Part shown: positions 1 through 6,013 of the stretch, one piece after another
How the letters are laid out: the number at the start of each line of letters is the position of its first letter
Position numbering within the stretch: the first letter of the stretch is position 1
Assembly: GCA_964619315.1 (NCBI GenBank)
Contig: CAZUEH010000030.1
Coordinates: 1 to 10,888, forward strand
Reading direction: 5' to 3'
From: Fimisoma sp964619315
GTDB lineage: Bacteria; Bacillota; Clostridia; Peptostreptococcales; Anaerovoracaceae
DNA length: 10,888 nt
Position numbers and translations under genes: made by a program
Notes under the pieces: generated by a model
Told to the model about the DNA's origin: nothing
Database searches by the model: none
What the model saw: the letters and a program-made list of their open reading frames with translations, nothing else

Positions 1-87
1 CCATAGAGGTTATTTTGCCCATAGATTTTAGGCCAATGTTCTCGTCATGGTCGAAATCTCTGATTTCGGGTCCCCATAGAGGTTATT
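1..87. repeat. Right end of an unidentified 73-bp-period repeat, cut by the window edge
   Basis: The 14-mer CCATAGAGGTTATT occurs at 1-14 and again at 74-87, exactly 73 bp apart. The flanking bases 15-19 and 88-94 also look related once a one-base gap is allowed. The 8-mer CCCATAGA occurs at 73-80, at 18-25, and at the edge (CCATAGA at 1-7, preceding base unseen). Between the copies lies a perfect stem-loop, CGAAATC-TCT-GATTTCG, at 52-68. The period is not a multiple of three and no gene covers the region, so coding is unlikely. The geometry (about 37 bp from 51 to 87 plus about 36 bp from 15 to 50) would fit a CRISPR repeat and spacer. However, the supposed spacer holds an internal copy of CCCATAGA, which fits better with a compound tandem repeat or a REP-like element. 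Only about 1.2 units are visible, so the class cannot be decided here. Confidence 0.55.
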
Positions 88-93
88 ATACCA
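85..93 (-). promoter_or_regulatory. Extended -10 motif reading into the repeat
   Basis: The minus strand reads TGGTATAAT, a perfect TATAAT (85-90) with the extended TGn element (91-93). No good -35 is visible at 17-18 bp; the best is TTCGTA. Transcription would begin near position 78 and run leftward through the stem-loop at 52-68 and out of the window. No minus-strand gene starts between here and the edge, so any product would be an RNA or a gene beyond the window. The motif overlaps the repeat copy at 74-87. Confidence 0.35.
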
Positions 94-142
94 TATCCCA
101 CTACCTATACGAAAGTACTTTTGGGGTTTTAGGAAGAGAATT

Positions 143-1897
143 TTATTCCTCCAAAGCCTGCGCATTATAAAGCTGAGCATAGCTGCCATCCTTAGCCAGC
201 AATTCCTCATGAGCGCCCATTTCTGTAATTTCCCCGCCTTCGATTAACACTATCCTATCTGCATCCCTTATAGTTGCTAATCTGTGGGCAATTATCAAAG
301 TCGTTCTTCCTACGGAAAGCTCCCCAAAGGCCTTTTGTATCTGTTGCTCAGTGATACTATCAAGAGCAGAAGTCGCCTCATCAAGAATCAATATCGGCGG
401 GTTCTTAAGGAAAATTCTAGCTATAGAAATCCTCTGCTTTTGTCCGCCTGATAGAAGCGTTCCTCGCTCTCCTACATAAGTATCAAAGCCTTTTTCCATC
501 TCCATTATATCGTTATAAATTTCAGCTCGCTTAGCAGCTTCCTCGACCTCCTCAAAGGTCGCATCAGGTTTGCCGTATCTAATGTTTTCAAAGATAGTAT
601 CTGCAAACAAAAATACATCCTGCTGTACTATCCCTATATTGCTTCGCAAAGAGCTCTTTGAAATTCGACGAATATCTTTGCCATCTATAGTTATGCTTCC
701 ACCTTCTACATCATAGAATCTCGGTATCAATTGGCAGAGAGTAGTTTTGCCGCCTCCTGAAGGACCTACAATAGCTATACATTCACCAGCACTTATGTCT
801 AGTGAAAGGTTTTTCAAAACATCCTTGCCGCCAGCATATCCAAAATCTACATCTTCTAGAGCTATATGTCCGTGTACATCTTTTAGTTCAATAGGGTTTT
901 CATCTTCCTCAATACTTGGTTTAATTCTCATTATTTCAGCAAAACGTTTAAGTCCCGCCACCCCATTAGTGAAGATTTCTGCTAAAGTAGCTAGCTTTCT
1001 TATTGGAGTAATGAAAGTGGTAATGTACAGAGTAAAGGTGATAAGATCAATATAATTTAGTTCACCTTTCATAATCATAAATCCACCCACCGCTATTACT
1101 AAAACCTGCAACATACATATGCAAAATTCCAGGGAAGCGTTAAATCTGCCCATAGCTTTGTAATAGTCGTTTTTCGAGTTTTTATATACGTCGTTAGAAC
1201 GTTCAAAACGCTCGTAATCTACATCCATATTGTGAAATGCTTTGGAAGTTTTCATTCCCGATATAGTAGATTCTATATCGGCATTTATATCTGCCATTCT
1301 CTGTTTAACTTTTCCAGAAGAGTTAACCATGCTCTTTCTGCACAGAATAACTACAACCAAAAATATAGGTATCATAATTAGAACAATTAACGCCAGTTTC
1401 CACTCAACAAGGAACATTACAACTAACGCCCCTATTATGGTAGCTGTCGAAATCAACAAGTCTTCAGGTCCATGATGAGCTAGTTCTGTAATCTCAAACA
1501 AGTCGCCTGTAAGCCTATTCATCAATTTGCCTGTTCGGTTTTTATCAAAGAAATCAAAATCAAGTTCTTGAAAGTGTTGATATAAGTCTTCTCTTATATC
1601 AGCTTCTACATATATACCGAATCTATGCCCAAGAAATGTGATTATATAATAAAATATAGATCTCAATCCATAGGCTAATGCCATTATTATCATCACTGTG
1701 AAAAAAGCCTGATACATCTTAGACGGTAGCAAATCATACATCGTAAATCTGCTGACTAGCGGAAAAGAAATGTCAATCAGCGCTACAAAAAATGCACAGG
1801 TCATGTCTAACAAAAACAGTTTTTTATGTGCTCCAAAATATGATACAAAAATGCTCAATAGTGATTTGTTAAAGTTTTTTTCTTTTTTATTTGTCAT
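143..1897 (-). CDS. ABC exporter half-transporter (MsbA/BmrA-like, fused membrane and ATPase domains)
   Basis: This is a 584-residue half-transporter of normal family length. Residues about 15-320 form the exporter-type membrane domain with about six hydrophobic segments and the usual intracellular-loop sequence (EADIREDLYQHFQELDFDFF). The C-terminal ATPase domain has Walker A GPSGGGKTT at 378-386, Q-loop VQQDVF, signature LSGGQKQR from 482, Walker B ILILDEATSALD with D506 and catalytic E507, and the switch histidine H538 in AHRLAT. All ATPase motifs are canonical, so it could work as a homodimer, though an unseen partner is possible. It would pump lipid, drug or peptide substrates out of the cell; the substrate cannot be read from sequence. 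The start is ATG 1897 with GAGGTG at 1903-1908. It follows ridA across a hairpin that directly abuts this Shine-Dalgarno. No clear terminator follows the stop codon, and the next DNA is the repeat at the window edge. Confidence 0.95.
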   Translation of the reverse strand: MTNKKEKNFNKSLLSIFVSYFGAHKKLFLLDMTCAFFVALIDISFPLVSRFTMYDLLPSKMYQAFFTVMIIMALAYGLRSIFYYIITFLGHRFGIYVEADIREDLYQHFQELDFDFFDKNRTGKLMNRLTGDLFEITELAHHGPEDLLISTATIIGALVVMFLVEWKLALIVLIMIPIFLVVVILCRKSMVNSSGKVKQRMADINADIESTISGMKTSKAFHNMDVDYERFERSNDVYKNSKNDYYKAMGRFNASLEFCICMLQVLVIAVGGFMIMKGELNYIDLITFTLYITTFITPIRKLATLAEIFTNGVAGLKRFAEIMRIKPSIEEDENPIELKDVHGHIALEDVDFGYAGGKDVLKNLSLDISAGECIAIVGPSGGGKTTLCQLIPRFYDVEGGSITIDGKDIRRISKSSLRSNIGIVQQDVFLFADTIFENIRYGKPDATFEEVEEAAKRAEIYNDIMEMEKGFDTYVGERGTLLSGGQKQRISIARIFLKNPPILILDEATSALDSITEQQIQKAFGELSVGRTTLIIAHRLATIRDADRIVLIEGGEITEMGAHEELLAKDGSYAQLYNAQALEE

Positions 1898-1908
1898 ACT
1901 TACACCTC

Positions 1909-1937
1909 AAAAAGGACACTTATTAAGTGTCCTTTTT
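1909..1937 (-). terminator. Perfect hairpin with U-tract between ridA and the ABC exporter (terminator or attenuator)
   Basis: The arms AAAAAGGACACTTA (1909-1922) and TAAGTGTCCTTTTT (1924-1937) are perfectly complementary. The hairpin begins 4 bp after the ridA stop. Read on the minus strand it ends in five T residues, so it can terminate the ridA transcript. The A/T symmetry would let it work in both directions, but no plus-strand gene arrives here. The exporter Shine-Dalgarno starts at the next base after the U-tract, so the hairpin also lies in the exporter's leader if transcription starts upstream. Confidence 0.8.
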
Positions 1938-1941
1938 AATC

Positions 1942-2319
1942 TTAGATATATGCGATAGCTTCGATTTCTATCAAACAATCTTTAGGTAATCTTGCTACCT
2001 CTACAGCGGATCTTGAAGGATAATCGCCCTCAAAGTAGCTGCCATAGATTTCGTTTATAGTGGCAAAATCATTCATGTTTTTAATGAAACAAGTTGTCTT
2101 GATGATTTTATCAAGGCCGCTACCAGCTTCCTCTAAAACCGCTTTTAGATTTGCAAATACTTGCTTAGTCTGGGCTTCAATACCACCCTCAACTAATGCT
2201 CCACTTGCAGGATCCAAAGGCACCTGGCCAGATGTGAAAACTAAATTACCAAAGATGTTTGCCTGTGAATAAGGACCTATTGCCGCAGGTGCTTTTGTTG
2301 TAGTTACTGTTTTTCTCAT
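1942..2319 (-). CDS. ridA: RidA family enamine/imine deaminase
   Basis: A 125-residue protein of standard RidA (YjgF/YER057c/UK114) length. The family hydrolyses reactive enamine/imine intermediates, such as 2-aminoacrylate, released by PLP enzymes; it is a cytosolic trimer. Conserved parts are visible: IGPYSQA at 14-20 (Y17), FTSGQVPLDP at 28-37, the signature PSRSAVEVARLPKD at 101-114 with the substrate-binding arginine R103, and the C-terminal EIEAIA with E118/E120. The presence of R103 places it with active deaminases rather than the inactive Rid subgroups. The start is ATG 2319 with AGGAGGA at 2325-2331; its ATG overlaps the stop of the preceding PH-domain gene as ATGA, so the two are probably translationally coupled. 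Its metabolic partner is not evident from the neighbours. Confidence 0.95.
   Translation of the reverse strand: MRKTVTTTKAPAAIGPYSQANIFGNLVFTSGQVPLDPASGALVEGGIEAQTKQVFANLKAVLEEAGSGLDKIIKTTCFIKNMNDFATINEIYGSYFEGDYPSRSAVEVARLPKDCLIEIEAIAYI
1945..1974 (-). promoter_or_regulatory. Possible promoter for the ABC exporter inside the ridA 3' end
   Basis: TTGATA (1969-1974, five of six matches to the -35 consensus) and TATATC (1945-1950, four of six to the -10) are separated by 18 bp. A transcript would start just before the 1909-1937 hairpin and carry it as a leader. The motif lies in ridA coding sequence and could be chance. It is listed because the hairpin otherwise leaves the exporter without an obvious promoter. 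Confidence 0.25.
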
Positions 2320-3821
2320 TTTGTTCCTCCTATGATGTTATCTGATATTTTAAACGCTACCTCTTTGTTGATATACGGTACTAACTTTACATCATTAAGT
2401 AAGTTTATACTACCGCTTCCAATTCCAAGGTGCCTTGCCAACGGGTGATATTCCATAGTCAAGATTTGCATTTTTTTATAAGTACATATGGTGTAGGTTT
2501 TTTTGAAATATCCTTTAGAAATCACCACACCTTTGTCAGTTATATGATATCCTGCTGTTTTATGTGATACAAAATAAAGTAGATTTATATAAGCATCTAC
2601 AAACAGTGGAATTCCAACTGCTATCCACAGATTCAGTTCCGTTGTCAATACCAATGCTACCGCACAACCAATTGTTATTATGTGCCATTTTATAGATTGA
2701 ACAAGCCTCACTAATGCCCCTCCCTTTTCTTCAGGGATAATTGCCTCTATATCTCCCCATTGGTATTCAGGGACTAATTCTTCAAACTGCTTTTTAAGTT
2801 TTTCTTTTGTTAAGGACATAGTGATGTTTGACGATTCGCCGTCTTCATCACCTATACCCACTGTGACTACTTTTACACTATATCTCTTGAAAATTCTGGC
2901 AAAAGGTGGTTGTTCTACTTCAAGAGCTGTTATCTTATCAACAGGTATAGTATAGCTTCTAAGTTTAATGAGCCCACATCTAACATGTAGATCTCCACCA
3001 TCCCTATAGACTGTAAAATCGTAATAGGTTATAAATCTTTTTACCACATTATACATAGAACCTATGACTAACAGGGCTACTGCAATAAATCCACCAATGG
3101 TCTCCTGCACAAAAGTCGAAAGTCCCACGTTAGATATATACCATATACTCGCAGCTATGCCCGATAACGATATAATCAAGCTAAATAGCGGCATTGAATA
3201 AAATGTGTGCGCCAACATGTCTTTTGTATTGTAATGAAAGACAGTCCTGCCCTCTTCAGCAGTTGTCTCAAAGACTTGATCTGGTTGTCTTTCTTCTGCC
3301 AACGAAGTTTTCTCGCCATTGCCTTTAAGCACACTCATTCTCTCAAGAATGGTTCTTCTGAATTCAATTGCCATATCTTCTCTGAACACTATGGACACAT
3401 CAGTCTCGTTGGCGGTAGTCATGCTACTAGTATCCATTTTAATTCTGTAGGTTCCTACAATACGCTCAAACAAGTTTCTTTCCATGTTCACTGCAGAAAT
3501 GTTTTCTATTGCAATATTGTTCTTGTATTTTCTCAGAGTATTGCGTTCTATTATTACTAAATTGTCTTCAATTATTATCCAAGTCTTGCGCCATCTTAAA
3601 TACTGAACTGTCAATATAATTGCAGTAAGTAATGTGACTCCCAAAAGTCCCCAAAGGCCTCCTGCATCAATCAAGCCTCTTAGGCCACCTGTTCCTATGC
3701 TTTTAATCACATCAATAATGGCATCAAGTTGATTGAAAAACATTAGGAATATAACAATCCAAAACTGCCATAAACTTTCAAATATTATGGAAAAGTGGCA
3801 ACGTAGCTTCATATCGCCCAT
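2316..3821 (-). CDS. YdbT-like membrane protein with three bacterial PH domains
   Basis: At 501 residues it is close to Bacillus subtilis YdbT in size and layout. Hydrophobic segments at about 11-30, 57-76, 210-230, 243-262 and 379-418 (probably two) alternate with soluble bPH2 (DUF304) domains at about 78-165, 263-350 and 419-495. The typical signature of a short strand pair followed by 'I...KI..LEV.Q.P..R' is seen at about 292-310, and the equivalent 'Y.KMQIL.MEYHPLARHLGI' at 448-467. The biochemical function is unknown; the PH-like domains sit at the membrane. The start is ATG 3821, directly after the TAG stop of the YdbS-like gene, with GGGAG at 3831-3835; M4 at 3812 is an alternative with weaker support. 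Its stop overlaps the ridA start. In B. subtilis the ydbS-ydbT pair belongs to the SigW envelope-stress regulon; whether this pair has the same role is inference. Confidence 0.88.
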   Translation of the reverse strand: MGDMKLRCHFSIIFESLWQFWIVIFLMFFNQLDAIIDVIKSIGTGGLRGLIDAGGLWGLLGVTLLTAIILTVQYLRWRKTWIIIEDNLVIIERNTLRKYKNNIAIENISAVNMERNLFERIVGTYRIKMDTSSMTTANETDVSIVFREDMAIEFRRTILERMSVLKGNGEKTSLAEERQPDQVFETTAEEGRTVFHYNTKDMLAHTFYSMPLFSLIISLSGIAASIWYISNVGLSTFVQETIGGFIAVALLVIGSMYNVVKRFITYYDFTVYRDGGDLHVRCGLIKLRSYTIPVDKITALEVEQPPFARIFKRYSVKVVTVGIGDEDGESSNITMSLTKEKLKKQFEELVPEYQWGDIEAIIPEEKGGALVRLVQSIKWHIITIGCAVALVLTTELNLWIAVGIPLFVDAYINLLYFVSHKTAGYHITDKGVVISKGYFKKTYTICTYKKMQILTMEYHPLARHLGIGSGSINLLNDVKLVPYINKEVAFKISDNIIGGTK

Positions 3822-4313
3822 CTATTGACTCTCCCTTTCCATGATTGCTATGTCATTGATCTTTTTCTTTAATACCTCTGCAATTTGGTTTGCTGTATCT
3901 TCGCCAAGAAGTTTGATTTTTACATCTCCTCCTGCTGTAGTAACAGATATAGTTGAGAGTTTAAGAGTTCTTGCTATAGGCCCTTGGGAAATGGAAACCT
4001 TATGTAATCTTTCCATCGGTACCATTTCTTCCTTAATGAATATAAAGCCTTGTCTTACTCTAATAACCTCTTCATCAATATAATAGCGGTATCTTTCGTA
4101 TCTCACGCCGGGTACTATTATAATATATCCTATAGACAAAACCCAGCATGCTGCCAATATTATGTTTCTAATTAAACCTGCATCGGATAGAAAAAGTGTT
4201 ATTATTGTCCCTGGTAACAACATTATCAGCAGCACCAATAATGCACTAGTTCGCATACAGTCCTTAGCATTTTTTTCTAACTTAACATAATTTATCTTAC
4301 TATCTAATCCCAA
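3822..4313 (-). CDS. YdbS-like membrane protein with one bacterial PH domain
   Basis: A 163-residue protein with two hydrophobic segments (about 22-43 and 48-69) followed by a single bPH2 (DUF304) domain (about 72-155). The domain shows the family pattern YRYYIDEEVIRVRQG and MERLHKVSISQGPIAR (100-115). It is the small partner of the YdbT-like protein encoded next, and the two probably form a membrane complex; the activity is unknown. The start appears to be TTG 4311-4313, with AAGGAG at 4324-4329 (10 nt away) formed by the end of the preceding gene. The first in-frame ATG is codon 20, which would remove the conserved lead-in to the first membrane segment. Five bp separate it from the upstream serine hydrolase and none from the downstream gene, so the three are probably cotranscribed. 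Confidence 0.85.
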   Translation of the reverse strand: MGLDSKINYVKLEKNAKDCMRTSALLVLLIMLLPGTIITLFLSDAGLIRNIILAACWVLSIGYIIIVPGVRYERYRYYIDEEVIRVRQGFIFIKEEMVPMERLHKVSISQGPIARTLKLSTISVTTAGGDVKIKLLGEDTANQIAEVLKKKINDIAIMERESQ

Positions 4314-4318
4314 TATTC

Positions 4319-5092
4319 CTATTCTCCTTCTCCATCCTCTTGATATATCTCAAGAGCTATCTCTCTAATAAATTTTTCAGTTTCTGGTACATCTGTATCG
4401 ACTGAAGTTATAACTAAAACAAAAGGTTTTTCTGCGAAAACAATAGCAACATCATGGGTAGTATTACTGTCTTCACCTGTCTTGTTCGCAATTTTTTTCT
4501 TTCGTCCTACATAGCCCGGTATTTTATGTCTTATTTGTTGAAGTAATAACACATCTTCTATTTTTTGAGAAGTTACTTCATCTACAAATTCACGGTTATA
4601 TACTTGCTTAAGTAGCATGGCTATTTCTTTAGGACAAATATAATTATTCAATCCTTTTGCGGCAGCCTCATCGTCAAATAGTTCTCTGTGAACTTGTGTT
4701 TTAACGAGACCCATTTGTGCAAACCCCTTTTGCATTTCTTCCATGCCAACAACTCTAATTAACATATTAGTAGCTGTATTATCGCTTAGGGTTATCATCA
4801 ACTTGCACAAACTGTCTATGTCGATTTCCACATCTCCTGTTAGAGATAAAAGTGCCCCACAGCTTGGTTTTTTATCTTCTACCTTAACCAATACCTTCTG
4901 ATCCCAACTAAGCTTGCCTTGGCTTACAAGGGTTGCTACCCACATGAAAACAGGTACTTTGACTACACTTGCAGCATCAAATATCTCATCCTCGTTATAG
5001 GCTAATACTCGGCCATCAATCATGTTTTCATAATAAAAACCTATTTTTCCCTTTAGGGAGCTTATCTTCTTTTCAAGGTAATTGCGTTCCAT
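4319..5092 (-). CDS. Class A beta-lactamase-fold serine hydrolase without signal peptide
   Basis: A 257-residue protein of the beta-lactamase-2/serine hydrolase family. The penicillin-recognising motifs are in order: SVVK (S42, K45; the SxxK nucleophile motif), SDN (103-105) and KTG (204-206). In the omega-loop region, DDEAAAKGLNN (140-150) replaces the usual ExxLN of true class A enzymes, so the deacylating glutamate (E166 in standard numbering) is not evident. The N-terminus (MERNYLEKKI) has no hydrophobic signal sequence or lipobox, so the protein is predicted to be cytoplasmic, unlike secreted beta-lactamases. It may be an esterase or amidase of this fold rather than an antibiotic-resistance enzyme. 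The start is ATG 5092 with AGGAGG at 5098-5103. It is the first of four tightly linked genes (serine hydrolase, YdbS-like, YdbT-like, ridA). Confidence 0.85.
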   Translation of the reverse strand: MERNYLEKKISSLKGKIGFYYENMIDGRVLAYNEDEIFDAASVVKVPVFMWVATLVSQGKLSWDQKVLVKVEDKKPSCGALLSLTGDVEIDIDSLCKLMITLSDNTATNMLIRVVGMEEMQKGFAQMGLVKTQVHRELFDDEAAAKGLNNYICPKEIAMLLKQVYNREFVDEVTSQKIEDVLLLQQIRHKIPGYVGRKKKIANKTGEDSNTTHDVAIVFAEKPFVLVITSVDTDVPETEKFIREIALEIYQEDGEGE

Positions 5093-5130
5093 GTTTGCCT
5101 CCTATTTATCAAGTTAATTGCACTTCTAAA

Positions 5131-5139
5131 ATTTTACCA
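5131..5139 (-). promoter_or_regulatory. Possible extended -10 promoter for the serine hydrolase operon
   Basis: The minus strand reads TGGTAAAAT in the 53-bp gap between trmO and the serine hydrolase: TAAAAT (five of six to TATAAT) with the TGn extension. No convincing -35 is seen. It would start transcription about 30 bp before ATG 5092, giving the downstream genes a promoter separate from trmO. Confidence 0.35.
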
Positions 5140-5145
5140 CATTTC

Positions 5146-5820
5146 CTAAGAAAATAAAATATCACAGACGACAATTTTTGTTTTATCGCCCTTAAATTTT
5201 ATTTCAAAATCAGCATATTTCATCCCATACACTCTCTCCGCATCCTTTTGATAAGATGGCCTTGGATCTTGCTTTAAAATATCTTCAATAATTCTTTTAT
5301 TATGGTCATCTACTTCAAGTGGGATTGTACATTGAAACTCCACTTCTATTTGGTCTGGTTCTTCTTTGGCAAATCCGCCTTTAGCCTCAAGCTTACAATC
5401 GGCATAAGGAATATAAGGTTTAATATCATATATTGGGGTTCCGTCTAAAAGGTCTGCTCCTTTTACATAAATCAACGGCCCCTTAGTGTCATCAATTTGG
5501 ATTTTCTCTATTTCCACACAAGAAAGCCCAATAGGATTAGGCCTAAAAGGGGATCTAGTAGCAAATACACCTACCCTTTTGTTGCCACCTAGTCTTGGAG
5601 GCCGTACTGTAGGCGACCAATCTTCATCACTTTCTCGGTGGGCTTTAGGAAAATCCCATATTATCCAAATGTGGGAAAAGTCCTCTAATCCTCTTATTGC
5701 GTCTGGCTTGTTATATGGTGGTTCAAATGTTATAATTCCGCCGTTTTCCACCAAGCCACTTTGTCGTGGTATTCCGAATTTTTCCACAAAATCCGTATGT
5801 ATATATCCAATAATCTCCAT
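5146..5820 (-). CDS. trmO: tRNA (N6-threonylcarbamoyladenosine37-N6)-methyltransferase TrmO
   Basis: A 224-residue TrmO (TsaA/YaeB) protein, near the 235 residues of the E. coli enzyme. The family methylates t6A at position 37 of threonine tRNA to m6t6A using S-adenosylmethionine, and binds the cofactor through a small beta-barrel. Diagnostic sequence is present: GLEDFSHIWIIW at 44-55, then RPPRLGG and VGVFATRSPFRPNPIGLS (83-100), DLLDGTPIYDIKPY (123-136), and the C-terminal domain with the conserved DPRPSY. No truncation is seen. The start is ATG 5820 with AGAGGG at 5828-5833. It is transcribed away from the acetyltransferase gene, and its upstream region holds a dyad at 5852-5878. It lies 53 bp before the serine hydrolase and may or may not share its transcript. 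Confidence 0.95.
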   Translation of the reverse strand: MEIIGYIHTDFVEKFGIPRQSGLVENGGIITFEPPYNKPDAIRGLEDFSHIWIIWDFPKAHRESDEDWSPTVRPPRLGGNKRVGVFATRSPFRPNPIGLSCVEIEKIQIDDTKGPLIYVKGADLLDGTPIYDIKPYIPYADCKLEAKGGFAKEEPDQIEVEFQCTIPLEVDDHNKRIIEDILKQDPRPSYQKDAERVYGMKYADFEIKFKGDKTKIVVCDILFS

Positions 5821-5847
5821 AATTTTTCCCTCTATTTTCTATGATTT

Positions 5848-5878
5848 ATATTACCACAAATAGACATTATTTGCGGTA
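5848..5878 (-). promoter_or_regulatory. 27-bp dyad overlapping a candidate trmO promoter
   Basis: TACCACAAATA (5852-5862) and TATTTGCGGTA (5868-5878) form an inverted repeat with 11-bp arms, one mismatch and a 5-bp centre. On minus-strand RNA the mismatch becomes a G-U pair. The motif TGGTAATAT at 5848-5856 could be an extended -10 for trmO and overlaps the edge of the dyad. There is no T-run after it, so it is not a terminator. A repressor operator between the two divergent genes is the simplest reading; an RNA hairpin is the alternative. Confidence 0.35.
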
Positions 5879-5959
5879 CAAATTTGAAATTAATTCATTA
5901 ACCTATGAGTTTTCTTTGAGGAAAACCATTTAAAATCTTCCTCACTGCTGGCATTCGCC

Positions 5960-5988
5960 TTGACATCGGCTTTGTGCTATTTTAAACT
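5960..5988 (+). promoter_or_regulatory. Probable SigA promoter of the acetyltransferase gene
   Basis: A perfect TTGACA (5960-5965) and TAAACT (5983-5988, four of six) are separated by 17 bp. Transcription would start near 5995, giving a leader of about 20 nt that is just long enough to carry the AAGGAGG at 5997-6003. Confidence 0.55.
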
Positions 5989-5996
5989 AAAGACAC

Positions 5997-6003
5997 AAGG
6001 AGG
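5997..6003 (+). promoter_or_regulatory. Shine-Dalgarno that fixes the acetyltransferase start
   Basis: AAGGAGG lies 10 nt before ATG 6014. No such site precedes the in-frame TTG at 5960, so the protein should start at 6014. Confidence 0.8.
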
Positions 6004-6013
6004 TACTAAGCTA

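Noticed and set aside
112..121. Palindrome AAAGTACTTT after the ABC exporter
   Set aside because: Ten bp without loop or T-run; too short and A/T-rich to call a terminator.
28..210. Minus-strand reading frame of 60 codons at the left edge
   Set aside because: It overlaps the end of the ABC exporter in another frame and runs into the repeat, whose 73-bp period breaks the frame. No ribosome binding site precedes it.
5909..5944. Alternative hairpins GTTTTC/GAAAAC (5909-5926) and TGAGGAA/TTCCTCA (5917-5944), which exclude each other
   Set aside because: They lie upstream of the likely promoter at 5960, have short stems and a long loop in the second case, and have no T-run. A riboswitch or attenuator is not supported.
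5905..5985. Coding-like plus-strand stretch before the acetyltransferase (ATG at 5905, in-frame TGA at 5917, then 21 sense codons ending in TAA)
   Set aside because: The ATG has no Shine-Dalgarno, the TGA interrupts it after four codons, and the stretch overlaps the likely promoter. It could be a gene remnant, but nothing identifies it.
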